Shown here piece by piece: positions 1 to 16,110 of a stretch of 64,000 bases of DNA. Numbering within the stretch: position 1 is the first letter of the stretch; each line of letters starts with the position of its first letter. The notes under the pieces were generated by a model. The model made no database searches. It saw nothing but the letters and a program-made list of their open reading frames with translations, and was not told where the DNA came from. A program made the translations under genes and the position numbers. The DNA comes from Eriocheir sinensis (taxonomy: Eukaryota; Arthropoda; Malacostraca; Decapoda; Varunidae): the NCBI RefSeq assembly GCF_024679095.1, contig NW_026111760.1:248001-312000 (forward strand), in the 5' to 3' direction.

Positions 1-305
1 TTCTATGAAAATATATATTCAAAATACATATAAAATTATGTAAATAAGTATAAAATATATATATCAAATACACCTAAAAAAACTAAAATTCATTTCAAAA
101 TAAATAAACAAAATTCCGATAAAAGAACGCATATTTGTAGGAAAATAAATATACAAAATACACATAAAATACGAAAATTTGAATAAAAATAAATACAAAA
201 AAATAAATTTCAATTTGTATGAAAATAGATATACAAAATACACATATAATTAGTTACATTTATATTTAAATACATGTACAAAATACACATAAAATAATGT
301 AAATT
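1..305 (-). repeat. Satellite block 1, reverse orientation
   Basis: A-rich monomers continue from outside the window. The block reads as an inverted copy of about 17,945-18,250: the unusual word ACACCTAAAAAAACTAAAATT at 69-89 mirrors TTTTTTTAGGTGTATTTGAT near 18,170. It ends where GTAAATTTGTAC turns into the forward-class word GTTCTTTTATCGG. Confidence 0.85.
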
Positions 306-372
306 TGTACGTTCTTTTATCGGAATTTTATTTATTGATTTTGATACGAATTTTCATTATTTTAGGTGTATT

Positions 373-677
<305 letters not shown>

Positions 678-2842
678 TTTATTTTATGTATTCGTATATA
701 TATTTTGATACAAATTTACATTATTTATGTGTATTTCGCATATCTATTTCAATACAAATTTTCTTTATTGTATGTGCCTTTTGTATATTTATTTTGATTC
801 AAATTTAATTATTTTATTTGTATTTTTGTATATATATTTTAAACAAATATGCGTTATTATATGGGTATTTTGCATCTTTATTTTCATAAAAATTTACATT
901 ATTTAATGTTTATTTAATTTGATACGATTTTACGTTATTCTGTGTATTTTGTATACATATTTTTAGACATATTTACATTATTTAATGTATATTCTGTACA
1001 TATATTTTATGGAAATTTACGTTATCTTATGTGTATTTGTTTATATAGTTTCATACAAATTTACATTATTTTATGTGTATTTTGTATATGTATTTCAAAA
1101 AAAATTTGCCTAATTTCATGTGTATTTTGCATATCTATTTTCAAACGAATTTAAATTTTTTTGTGTATATATTTTTATACAAATTTTTGTTATTTTATTT
1201 GTATTTTGTATATATATTTTCCTACAAATATACATTCTTTTAGAGGAAATTTTGTTTATTTATTTTGATACGAATTTACATTATTTTATGTGTATTTTGT
1301 ATATATATTTTTCTATGTATTTACATTATTTAATGTGTATTTTGTATATATATTTTCATAAAAATTTACGTTATTTTATTGTGTGTATTCGTATATATTT
1401 TGATACAAATTTACTTTATTTGATGTATTTTTTGCATATCTATTTCAATAAAAATCTACCTTATTGTATGTGTATTTTGTATATTTATTTTAAAACAAAT
1501 TTAATTATTTTATTTATATTTTTGTATATATATTTTTTTAAATATGAGTTATTTTAAGGGTATATTGCATCTTTAATTTTATAAATTTTTACATTACGTA
1601 CATATCTTTTATACGTATTTACATTATTTAATGTGTACTTTGTTTATATATTTTTAAACAAATTTACGTTATTATATGTGTATTTGAATATATATTTTGA
1701 TACAAAGTTACATTATTTTACGTATTTTCTATATTTATTTCAATTCAAATTTAGCTTATTTTATGTGTCTTTTGAATATTTATTTTCATACAAATTTATT
1801 TTTTTTGTTAATTTTGTATATAGTTTTATACAATTTTACGTTATTTTATGTGTATTTTGTATATTTATATTTATACAAGTGCACATTCTTTTATTGGCAT
1901 TTAGTTTATTTATTTTGATACGAATTTACATTATTTTATGTGTATTCTGTATACATTTTCTTATACGTATTTACTTCATTTTATGTGTATTTTGTATATA
2001 TATTTTTATAGAAATCTACGTTATTTTATGTGTATTCGTATATATATTTTGAAAGAAATTTACATTGTTTTATATGTATTTTGCATATCTCTTTCAAAAC
2101 AAATTTACCTTATTGTATGTTCATTTTGTATATCTATTATAATACAAATTTAAATATTTTATGAGTATTTTGGATTATATATATTTTCATAAAAAATGTG
2201 TTGTTTTATGGGTATTTTGCATATTTATTTTCATACAAATTTACATTATTTTATTAATATTCTGTGTATTTATTTTGATACTATTTTATATTATTCTATT
2301 TGTCTTTTGTATATATTTTTTTATACATATTTACATTATTTAATGTGTATTTTATTTATATATTTCATAGAAATTTTCGTTTTTTTAAGTGTATTTGTTT
2401 ATATATTTTCATTCAAATTTGCATTATTTTATGTGTATTTTGTATATGTATTTCAATACAAATTTACCTAATTTTATGTGTATTTTGTATATTAATTTTC
2501 ATACAAATTTAAATTATTTTTTGTGTATTTTTGTATAGAGTTTTATACAAATTTACAATATTTAATGTGTATTTTGTATATCTATTTTCATACAAATACA
2601 CATTCTTTTATTGATATTTTGTTTATTTATTTTGACACGAATTTACATTATTTAATGTGTATTGTGTATATATATTTTTATACGTATTTACGTCTTTTCA
2701 TCTATTTTTTGTATATATATTTCTATAGAAATCTACGTTATTTTATGTGTATTCGTATATATATTTTGAAACAAATATACTTTGTTTTATGTGTATTTTG
2801 CATATTCTTTCAATACAAATTTACCTTATTGTATGTGCATTT

Positions 2843-2987
<145 letters not shown>

Positions 2988-4930
2988 CTACAAATATACA
3001 TTCTTTTATAGGAATTTTGTTTATTTATTTTGATACGATTTTACATTATTTTATGTGTATTTTGTATATGTATTTTTCTACGTATTTACATTATTTTATG
3101 TGTATTTTGTATATATATATTTTCATAAAAATTTACGTTATTATATTGTGTGTATTTGTATCTATTTTGATACAAATTTACATTTTTTTATGTGTATTTT
3201 GCATTTCTATTTCAATACAAATTTACCTTATAGTATGCGTATTTTGTATATTTATTTTAATACAAATTTAATTATTTCATGTGTATTTTTGTATATTTTT
3301 TTTAAATATGAGTTATTTTATGTGTATTTTGTATATCTATTTTCATACAAATTTAATTACTTTTGTGTATTTTTGTATTTACGTTATTTTATGTGTATTT
3401 TGTATATTTATATTAATACAAATACACATTCTTTAATTAATATTTTCTTTATTTATTTCGATACGAGTTTACATTATTTTATGTGTATTTTGTATACATT
3501 TTTTTTATACGTATTTACTTCATTTTATGTGTATTTTGTATATATATCTTTATAGAAATCTGCGTTATTTTATGTGTTTTCGTATATATAGTTTGAAACA
3601 AATTTACATTGTTTTATATATATTTTGCAAATCTATTTCAATAAAAATTTACCTTATTGTGTGTGTATTTCGTATATTTATTTTAATACAAATTCAAATA
3701 TTTTATGTGTATTTTGGTATATATATTTTTATAAAAAATGCGTTATTTTATGGGTATTTTGCATCTTTATTTTCATGCAAATTTATATTATTTTATTAAT
3801 ATTCTGTGTATTTATTTTGATACGATTTTACATTATTCTATTTGTGTTTCGTATATATTTTTTTATACATATTTACATTATTTAATGTGTATTTTGTATA
3901 TATATTTCATACAATTTTACGTTATTTTAACTGTATTTGTTTATATATTTTCTTTCAAACTTACATTATTTTATGTGTATTTTGTATATGTATTTCAATA
4001 CAAATTTGCCTAATTTTATGTGTATTTTGCATATCTATTTTCAAACAAATTTAAATAATTTTTGTGTGTTTTTGTATATATTTTTCTACAATTTTAGTTA
4101 TTTTATTTGTATTTTCTATATATATTTTCCTACAAATATACATTCTTTTATTGGAATTTTATCTATTTATTTTGATACGAATTTACTTTATTTTATGTGT
4201 ATTTTGTATATATATTTTTCTACTTTGATACGATTTTACATTATTCTATTTGTTTTTTGTATATATTTTTTTATACACATTTACATTATTTAATGTGTAT
4301 CTTTCATATATATTTTATACAAATTTACGTTATTTTAAGTGGATTTGTTTATATATTTTCATTCATATTTACATTATTTGATGTGTATTTTATATATGTA
4401 TTTCAATACAAATTTACATAATTTTATGTGTATTTTGTTCATTTCTTTTCAAACAAATTTAAATTATTTTTGTGTGTTTTTGTATATAGTTTGATACAAA
4501 TTTAGGTTATTTTATATGTATTTTGTATATCTATTTTCATACAAATACACATTCTTTTATTGATATTTTGTTTATTTATTTTGACGCGAATTTACATTAT
4601 TTAATGTGTATTTTGTATATATATTTTTATACGTATTTACATAATTTCATGTGTATTTTGTATAGTTTTAAACAAATTTATATTATTTAATGTGTATTTT
4701 GTATATATATATTTATACAAATACACATTCTTTTATTGGTATTTTGTTTATTTATTTTGGTACTAATTTACATTATTTTATGTGTATTTTGTATACACTT
4801 TTTATACTTATTTACTGAATTTTATGTGTATTTTGTATATATATATGTATAGAAATCTACCTTATTTCATATGTATTCGTATATATATTTTGAAACAAAT
4901 TTACATTGTTTATATGTATTTTTCATATCT

Positions 4931-4960
4931 ATTTTTGTGTATTCTGTATTTATTTTTGTT

Positions 4961-4980
<20 letters not shown>
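4931..4980. other. Inversion junction J1, copy 1 (forward to reverse)
   Basis: Forward monomers ending TATTCTGTATTTATTTTTGTT meet reverse monomers beginning ATACATAGAATAATG. The 50 bases are the exact reverse complement of 10,130-10,179 and recur at 40,026, 41,044 and, inverted and slightly changed, at 60,967. Confidence 0.92.
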
Positions 4981-6945
<1,965 letters not shown>

Positions 6946-7157
6946 ATTTTGTATATCTATTTTATACAAATGTACGTTATTGTATGTGAATTTGTTTTCA
7001 TTTCATACAAATTTACATTATTTTATGTGTATTTTGTACATGTATTTAAATACAAATTTAACTCATTATATGTGTATTTTGTATATCTATTTTCATACAA
7101 ATTGAAATTTATTTTTTTGTTTTTTTGTATATATTTTTATTCAAATTTTCGTAATCT
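6946..7157 (+). repeat. Satellite block 4, short forward island
   Basis: This is about 210 bp of forward monomers between reverse blocks. It includes the diverged words TGAATTTGTTTTCATTTC and ATTGAAATTTATTTTTTTG, which also mark 17,920-18,035 and, inverted, 48,680-48,800. Confidence 0.87.
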
Positions 7158-7178
7158 TATACAAATATATATACCAAA
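7134..7178. other. Inversion junction J2, copy 1
   Basis: ATTCAAATTTTCGTAATC (forward) meets TTATACAAATATATATACC (reverse). The inverted counterpart is 12,707-12,751; paired positions add up to about 19,885. Confidence 0.88.
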
Positions 7179-9189
7179 ATACACATAAAATATTTAAATT
7201 TGCATTGAAATAAATATACAAAATGCACATACAATAAGGTAAGTTTGAATTATAAGAGATATTCAAAAATACATATAAAACGATGTAAATTTGTTTCAAA
7301 ATATATATACGTATACAAATAAAAAAACGTAGATTTCTATAAAAATATATATACAAAATACACATAAAATTAAGTAAATACGTATAAAAAAAATGTATAC
7401 AAAATACACATAAAATAATGTAAATTCGAATTAAAATAAATAAACAAAATACCAATAAAAGAATGTGTATTTGGATAAATATAAATATACAAAATACACA
7501 TACAAAATAAACATAAAATAAGGTAGATTTGTAGTCAAATAAATGTACAAAATACACATAAAATAAAGTAAATTTATATGAAAATATATATACAAATACA
7601 CATAAAATACCATGAATTTGTATAAAATTATATATTCAAAATAAATATTAAATAATATAAATGCGTATAAAAATATATATAAAAAGTACATATAAAATAA
7701 TGTAAATTCGTATCAATATAAATCAACAAAATACCAATAAAATAATATATTTTTGAATGAAAACAGATTTACAAAAAACACATAACATAACTAAAATTTA
7801 TATTGAAATATATACAAAAACACATATAAATAATTTGAGTTTCTATGAAAATAGATATTCAAAATACACATAAAACTAGGTAAATTTCTGTTGAAATATA
7901 TATACAAAATACCCATAAAATATTGTAAATTTGTGTCAAAATATATAAACAAATACACATAAAATAACGTAAATTTGTATGAAAAATATATACAAAATAC
8001 ACATAGAATAATGTCAAATCGTATCAAATTGAATGAGCAGAATATCAATAAAATAACGTAAATTTGTATGAAAATAAAGATGCAAAATACCCATAAAATA
8101 AAGCATATTTTTATAAAAATACATATACAAAAATACACAGAGAATAATTAAATTTGTATTAAAATTAATATACAAAATGCATATACAATAAGGTAAATTT
8201 GTATTGAAAAAATATTGAAAATACACATTAAAGTGTAAATTTGTTTAAAAATCTGTATACGAATACACATAATATAACGTAGATTTCTATAGAAATATAT
8301 ATACAAAATACACATGAAATGATGTAAATACGTATAAAAATATATATACAAAATACACATTAAATAATTTAAATTCTCGTCAAAATAAATAAACAAAATA
8401 TCAATAAAAGAATGTGTATTTGTATGAAAATAGATATACAAAATACTCATAAAATAACCTAAGTTTGTATAAAACTATATACAAAAATACACAAAAATAA
8501 TTTAAATTTGTATGAAAATAAATATACAAAATACACATAAAATTAGGTAAATTTAATTGAAATACATATACAAAATACACATAAAATAATGGAAATTTGA
8601 ATGAAAATATATAAACATATACACTTAAAATAACGTAAATTTGTATCAAATATATATACAAAATACTAATTAAATAATGTAAATATGTATAAAAAAATAT
8701 ATACAAAACACAAATAGAATAATTTAAAATCGTATCAAAATAAATACACAGAATATTAATTAAATAATGTAAATTTGTATGAAAATAAAGATGCAAAACA
8801 GCCATAAAATAGCGCATTTTTATAAAAATATATATACCAAAATACACATAAAATATTAAAATTTGTATTATAATAAATATAAAAAATGCACATACTGTAA
8901 GGTAAATTTGTATTGAAATAGATATGCAAAATACATATAAAACAATGTAAATTTGTTTCAAAATATATATACGAATACACATAAAATAACGTTGATTTCT
9001 ATAAAAAATATATACAAAATACACATAAAATGAAGTAAATACGTATAAAAAAATGAATACAAAATACACATAAAAATCGTATCAAAATAAATAAACAGTA
9101 AAAGAATGTGTATTTGTATAAATATATATATACAAAATACACATAAAATATCGTAAATTTGTATAAAACTATATACAAAAATACACAGA
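7158..9189 (-). repeat. Satellite block 5, reverse orientation
   Basis: The first part, to about 8,215, mirrors 11,670-12,727. From about 8,450 the block is a direct copy of about 42,950-43,680 (offset about 34.5 kb). It includes the monomer pair GGAAATTTGAATG and AAACATATACACTTAAAATA, also seen near 17,240 (inverted) and 49,480. Longer open frames here are only monomer translations. Confidence 0.88.
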
Positions 9190-10147
9190 ACAAATACACA
9201 TTCTTTTATTGGTATTTTGTTTATTTATTTTGTTTCGAATTTATATTGTTTTATGTTTATTTTGTTTACATTTTTTTATACGTATTTACCTAATTTTATG
9301 TGTATTTTGTATATATATTTTTATAGAAATCTACCTTATTTTATGTGTATTCGTATATATATTTTGAAACAAATTTACATTGTTTTATATGTATTTTTGC
9401 ATATCTCTTTCAATAGAAGTTTATCTTATTGTATGTGCATTTTGTATATTTATTTCAATACAAATTTAAATATTTTATGTGTATTTTGGTATATATATTT
9501 TTATAAGAAATGCGCTATTTGATGGGAATTTGGCATCTTTATTTTCATACAAATTTACATTATTTTATTAATATTCGGTTTATTTATTTTGATACGATTT
9601 TACATTATTCTATTTGTTTTTTGTATATATTATTTTTTATACATATTTACATTATTTAATGTGTATCTTGCATATATATTTCATACAAATTTATTATCTA
9701 TTATTTATTTTCATACAAATACACATTCTTTTCATGATATTTTGTTTATTTATTTTGACACGAATTTACATTACTTAATATGTATTTTATATATATATAT
9801 TTTTATACGTATTTACATAATTTCATGTGTATTTTGTATATATATTTCTATAGAAATCTACGTTATTTTATGTGTATTCGTATATATATTTTGAAACAAA
9901 TTTACACTGTTTTATTTGTATTTTGCGTTTTTTTTTTCAATACAATTCTACCTTATTGTATGTGTGCATTTTGTATATTAATTTTAATACAAATTTAATT
10001 ATTCCATGTGTATTTTTGTATATGTATTTTTGGGAAAAAATATGCTTTATCTTATGGGTATTTTGCATCTTTATTTTCATACAAATTTAAATTATTTTAT
10101 TGCTATTCTGTGTACTTATTTTGATACGATTTTACATTATTCTATGT
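9190..10147 (+). repeat. Satellite block 6, forward orientation
   Basis: The switch occurs at CACAGAACAAATACACATTC. The block is the inverted partner of 4,961-5,885 and keeps the three monomers (around GTATTTTGTTTATTTATTTTG) that the partner has lost. It lacks the long (TA)n tract of the partner. Confidence 0.88.
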
Positions 10148-10179
10148 ATAACAAAAATAAATACAGAATACACAAAAAT
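10130..10179. other. Inversion junction J1, copy 2 (inverted)
   Basis: Base by base this is the exact reverse complement of 4,931-4,980 (50 of 50). Forward monomers end at CATTATTCTATGT and reverse monomers begin at ATAACAAAAATAAATACAG. Confidence 0.92.
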
Positions 10180-11235
10180 AGATATGCAAAATACATATAA
10201 ACAATGTAAATTTGTTTCAAAATATATATACGAATACACATGAAATAAGGTAGATTTCTATAAAAATATATATACAAAATACACAAAAAATTAAGTAAAT
10301 ACGTATAAAAAATGTATACAAAATACACATAAAATAATGTAAATTAGTATCAAAATAAATAAACAAAATACCAATAAAAGAATGTGTATTTGTATAAATA
10401 TATATATACAAAATACACATTAAATAATATAAATTTGTTTAAAACTATACAAAATACACATGAAATGATGTAAATACATATAAAAATATATATACAAAAT
10501 ACACATTAAATAATGTAAATTCGCGTCAAAATAAATAAACAAAATATCAATAAAAGGATGTGTATTTGTATGAAAATAGATATACAAAATACACATAAAA
10601 TAACCTAAATTTGTATCAAACTATATACAAAAATACACAAAAATATTTTAAATTTGTATGAAAATAAATAAACAAAATACACATAAAATTAGGTAAAATT
10701 TGTATTGAAATACATACACAAAATGCACATAAAATAAAGTAAATTTGAATGAAAATTCATAAACAAATATACTTAAAATTACGTAAATTTGTATAAAAAA
10801 TATGTACAAAACACAAATAGAATAATGTAAAATCGTATCAAAATAAATACACAGAATATTAATAAAATAATGTAAATTTGTATGAAAATAAAGAAGCAAA
10901 ACACCCATAAAATAACGCATTTTTTTTATTTATAAAAATATAGATACCAAAATACACATCAAAAAATTAAATTTGTATTAAAATAAATATACAAAAAACA
11001 CATACAATAAGGTAAATAGATATGCAAAATACATACAAAACAATGTAAGTTTGTTTCAAAATATATATATGAATACACATAAAATAACGTTGATTTCTAT
11101 AAAAATATATATATACAAAATACACATAAAATGAAGTAAATACGTATAAAAAAAATGTATACAAAATACACATAAAATAATGTATATTCGTATCAAAATA
11201 AATAAACAAAATAACAATAAAAGAATGTGTATTTG

Positions 11236-11317
<82 letters not shown>

Positions 11318-11658
11318 TACAAAATACACATAAAATAACGTAAATTTATATAAAACTATATACTAAAATACACAGAAGTAATTAAATTTGTAAGAAAATA
11401 TATACAAAATACACACAAAATAAGCTAAATTTGAATTGAAATATATATACAAAATACATGAAATAAAGTAAATTTGTATTAAAATATTTATACAAATACA
11501 CATATAATAACGTAAATTTGTATGAAAATATATAAACAAAATACACATTAAATAATGTAAATACGTATAAAAAAATGTACAAAATACACATATAATCATG
11601 TAATTCGTATCAAAATAAATAAACAAAATACCAATAAAATAATATAAATTTGTATGAG
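10148..11658 (-). repeat. Satellite block 7, reverse orientation
   Basis: The block starts at J1 and ends at J3, the same pair of junctions that bounds 60,988-62,412. The two blocks are direct copies over most of their length. The (TA)n tract at 11,236-11,314 has no counterpart near 62,050, which reads TGTATTTGTATAAATATAAA. Confidence 0.85.
11236..11314. repeat. (TA)n tract, about 80 bp
   Basis: This is a TA run with an internal AAAT interruption near 11,248. It is entered from AATGTGTATTTGTATATA and left into AAATATACAAAATACAC. The sister block near 62,050 lacks it, so the tract is a recent gain in this copy or a loss in the other. Confidence 0.95.
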
Positions 11659-11690
11659 TAAACGTGTATGTTGCATATTTTTGCAATACA
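11641..11690. other. Inversion junction J3, copy 1 (reverse to forward)
   Basis: Reverse sequence TATAAATTTGTATGAGTAAA meets forward sequence GTGTATGTTGCATATTTTTGC. The same junction lies at 62,390-62,440 and inverted at 53,434-53,484. Confidence 0.9.
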
Positions 11691-12730
11691 AATTTACCTT
11701 ATTATATACGCATTTTGTATATTAATTTTAATACAAACTTAATTATTCGATGTGTATTTTTGTATCTATTTTTATAAACATATGTTTTATTTTTTGGGTA
11801 TTTCGCATCTTTATTTTCATACAAATTTACATTATTTTATTGATATTCTGCTCATTCATTTCGATAAGATTTGACATTATTCTATGTGTATTTTGTATAT
11901 ATTTTTCATACAAACTTACGTTATTTTATGTGTATTTGTTTATATATTTTGACACAAATTTACAATATTTTATGGGTATTTTGTATATACATTTCAAAAG
12001 AAATTTACCTAGTTTTATGTGTATTTTGTATATCTATTTTCATACAAACTCAAATTATTTCTATGTATTTTTGTATATATTTTAATACAAATTTTAGTTA
12101 TGTTATGTGTATTTTGTAAATTTATTTTCATTCAAAAATATATTATTTTATTGGTGTTTTGTTGATTTATATTGATACGAGTTTACGTTATTTTATTTGT
12201 ACTTTGTTTATATATTTTTATACGCTTTTACATTATTTAATATTTATTTTGAATATATATTTTTATACAAATTCATGGTATTTTATGTGTATTTGTATAT
12301 ATATTTTCAAATAAAGTGACATTATTTTATGTGTATTTTGTACATATATTTTATAACAAATCTACCTTTTTTATGTTTCTTTTGTATGTGTAATTTGTAT
12401 ATTTATATTTATCCAAATACACATTCTTTTATTGGTATTTTGTTTATTTATTTTAATTCGAATTTACATTATTTTATGTGTATTTTGTAAACATTTTTTT
12501 ATACGTATTTACTTAATTTTATGTGTATTTTGTATATATATTTTTATAGAAATCTACGTTTTTTTATTTGTATTCGTATATATATTTTGAAAAAAATTTA
12601 CATTGTTTTATATGTATTTTTGAATATCTCTTTCAATACAAATTTACCTTATTGTATATGCATTTTGTATATTTATTTCAATGCAAATTTAAATATTTTA
12701 TGTGTATTTTGGTATATATATTTTTATAAG
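11659..12730 (+). repeat. Satellite block 8, forward orientation
   Basis: Runs from J3 to J2. It is the inverted partner of 7,158-8,215. Its first 1 kb is also a direct copy of 62,413-63,480. It contains the monomer classes ATTCATTTTGATACG, TTATGGGTATTTTGTATATA and CCTAGTTTTATGTG. Confidence 0.87.
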
Positions 12731-12751
12731 ATTACGAAAATTTGATTAAAA
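12707..12751. other. Inversion junction J2, copy 2 (inverted)
   Basis: GGTATATATATTTTTATAAG meets ATTACGAAAATTTGATTAAA. This is the reverse complement of 7,134-7,178 with one or two base differences. Confidence 0.88.
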
Positions 12752-12936
12752 ATATATACAAAAAACAAAAAAAAAATTTCAATTTGTATGAAAATAGATA
12801 TACAAAATACACATATAATTAGTTAAATTTGTATTTATATACATGTACAAAATACACAAAATAATGTAAATTTGTATGAAATGAAAACAAATTCTCATAA
12901 AATAACGTACATTTGTATAAAATAGATATACAAAAT
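12731..12936 (-). repeat. Satellite block 9, short reverse island
   Basis: About 205 bp of reverse monomers, the mirror image of the forward island 6,946-7,157. The right-hand switch (ATAGATATACAAAATA then TTTTTATGTGTATTTTG) mirrors 6,935-6,960. Confidence 0.87.
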
Positions 12937-14054
12937 ATTTTTATGTGTATTTTGTATATTTACTTTCATACAAATTTAAATTATTTTTGTGAATTTTTGT
13001 ATATAGTTTTATAAAATCTCAGGTTATTTTATGAGTATTTTGTATATATATTTTCATATAAATACACATTCTTTTATTAATATTTTGTTTATTTATTTTG
13101 ACGAGAATTTAAATTATTTAATGTGTATCTTGTATATATATTTTTATACGTATTTACATCATTTCATGTGTATTTTTTATATATATTTCTATAGAAATCT
13201 ACGTTATATTATGTGTATTCGTATATAGATTTTTAAACAAATTTAAACTTTTATGTGTATTTTGCATATTTTTTCAATACAAATTTACCTTATTGTATAT
13301 GCATTTTGTATATTAATTTTAATACAAATTTAATTATTCTATGTGTATTTTTGTATATGTATTTTTTTAAAAATATGCTTTATTTTATGGGTATTTTGCA
13401 TCTTTATTTTCATACACATTTACGTTATTTTATTGATATTCTGCTCATTCATTTTGATACGATTTGACATTATTCTATGTGTATTTTGTATATATTTTTC
13501 ATACAATTTTACGTTATTTTATGTGTATTTGTTTATATATTTTGACACAAATTTACAATATTTTATGGGTATTTTGTATATATATTTCAAAAGAAATTTA
13601 CCTAGTTTTATGTGTAATTTGAAAATCTATTTTCATACAAACTCAAATTAATTCTATGTATTTTTCTATATATTTCAATACAAATTTTAGTTATGTTATG
13701 TGTATTTTGTAGATCTATTTTCATTCAGATATATATTATTTTATTGGTATTTTGTTGATACGTTGTTATTGATACGAGTTTACATTATTTTATATGTACT
13801 TTTTATATATATTTTTATACGCATTTACATTATTTAATATTTATTTTGAATATATAATTTTATACAAATTCATGGTATTTTATGTGTATTTGTATATATA
13901 TTTTCATATAAATTTACATTATTTTATGTGTATTTTGTACATATATTTCATTACAAATCTACCTTATTTTATGTTTATTTTGTATATGTATTTTGTATAT
14001 TTATATTTATCCAAATACACATTCTTTTATTGGTATTTTGTTTATTTATTTTAA

Positions 14055-15095
14055 ATCGAATTTACATTATTTTATGTGTATTTTGTATACATTTTTTTAT
14101 ACGTATTTACTTAATTTTATGTGTATTTTGTATATATATTTTTATAGAAATCTACGTTTTTTTATTTGTATTCGTATATATATTTTGAAACAAATTTACA
14201 TTGTTTTATATGTATTTTTGCATATCTCTTTCAATACAAATTTACCTTATTGTATGTGCATTTTGTATATTTATTTCAATACAAATTTAAATAATAAATG
14301 TGTATTTTTGTATATATATATTTTTATAAGAAATGCGCTATTTTATGGGAATTTTGCATCTTTATTTTCATACAAATTTATATTATTTGATTAATATTCG
14401 GTGTATTTATTTTGATACGATTTTACATTATTCTATTTGTTTTTTGTATATACTTTTTTATACATATTTACATTATTTAATGTGTATCTTACATATATAT
14501 TTTATACAAATTTATTATCTATTATCTATTTTCATACAAATACACATTCTTTTCATGATATTTTGTTTATTTATTTTGACACGAATTTACATTATTTGAT
14601 ATGTATTTTGTATATATATTTTTATACGTATTTACATAATTTCATATGTATTTTGTATATATATTTCTATAGAAATCTACTTTATTTTATGTGTATTCGT
14701 ATATATATTTTGAAACAAATTTACATTGTTTTATATGTATTTTTGAATATCTCTTTTAATACAAATTTACCTTACTGTATATGCATTTTGTATATTTATT
14801 TCAATACAAATTTAAATATTTTATGTGTATTCTGGTATATATATTTTTATAAAAAATGCGATAATTTTTGGGAATTTTGCATCTATATTTTCATACAAAT
14901 TTACATTATTTTATTGATATTCTGTGTATTTATTTTGATACGATTTTACATTATTCTATTTGTTTTTTGTATATATTTTTTTTATACACATTTACATTAT
15001 TTAATGTGTATCTTGCATATATATTTTATTCAAATTTACGTTATTTTAAGTGTATTTGTTTATATATTTTTACTCAAATTTACATTTATTTTAGT
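14055..15095 (+). repeat. 1.04 kb higher-order unit, copy a
   Basis: An ordered set of about 23 monomers. The landmark TAAGAAATGCGCTATTTTATG lies at about 14,330 here and at about 15,369 in the next unit, a step of 1,039 bp. The unit ends at the scar TTTACATTTATTTTAGTTCG near 15,080-15,100, where two monomer classes that are not normal neighbours are fused. Confidence 0.82.
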
Positions 15096-16110
15096 TCGAA
15101 ATTACATTATTTTACGTGTATTTTGTATACATTTTTTTTATACGTATTCACTTAATTTTATGTGTATTTTGTATATATATTTTTATAGAAATCTACGTTT
15201 TTTTATTTGTATTCGTATATATATTTTGAAAAATATTTACATTGTTTTATATGTATTTTTGCATATCTCTTTCAAAATAAATTTACCTTATTGTGTGTGC
15301 ATTTTGTATATTTATTTCAATGCAAATTTAAATATTTCATGTGTATTTTGGTATATATATTTTTATAAGAAATGCGCTATTTTATGGGAATTTTGCATCT
15401 TTATTTTTATACAAATTTACATTATTTTATTAATATTCGGTGTATTTATTTTGATACGATGTTATATTATTCTATTTGTTTTTTGTATATACTTTTTTAT
15501 ACATATTTACATTATTTAATGTGTATCTTGCATATATATTTTATACAAATTTATTATCTATTATCTATTTTCATTCAAATACACATTCTTTTCATGATAT
15601 TTTGTTTATTTATTTTGACACGAATTTACATTATTTGATATGTATTTTGTATATATATTTTTATACGTATTTACATAATTTCATATGTATTTTGTATATA
15701 TATTTCTATAGAAATCTACTTTATTTTATGTGTATTCGTATATATATTTTGTAACAAATTTACATTGTTTTATATGTATTTTTGAATATGTCTTTCAATA
15801 CAAATTTACCTTACTGTATATGCATTTTGTATATTTATTTCAATACAAATTTAAATATTTTATGTGTATTTTGGCAAATATATTTTTATAAAAAATGCGA
15901 TAATTTTTGGGAATTTTGCATCTTTATTTTCATACATATTTACATTATTTTATTGATATTCTGTGTATTTATTTTGATACGATTTTACATTATTCTTTTT
16001 TTTTCGTAAATATATTTTTTATACACATTTACATTATTTAATGTGTATCTTGCATATATATTTTATTCAAATTTACGTTATTTTAAGTGTATTTGTTTAT
16101 ATATTTTTAA
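15096..16110 (+). repeat. 1.04 kb higher-order unit, copy b
   Basis: Repeats copy a with a step of 1,039 bp. It leaves the pattern near 16,110, where copy a has the fusion scar and this copy continues with ACATTATTTCATGTGTATTTT. The unit therefore has an unshortened end. Confidence 0.78.

Larger units (their letters stand above)
11670..14745 (+). repeat. Inverted repeat A, right arm
   Basis: Reverse-complement partner of 5,165-8,215, with a spacer of about 3.5 kb between the arms. The small reverse island 12,731-12,936 lies inside the arm and mirrors the island in the other arm. The inversion that made the island therefore predates the duplication of the arm. Confidence 0.8.

Noticed and set aside
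14437..15519. 360-codon open frame and other long frames (23,089-23,916, 24,647-25,318, 8,401-9,069 reverse, 60,970-61,578 reverse) as genes
   Set aside because: They are translations of the 45-bp monomer, with a 15-residue period in Y, I, F, C, L and N. All three frames of the T-rich strand are open at the same places, and frames end wherever a monomer is 44 or 46 bp. No domain, start context or codon bias supports coding.
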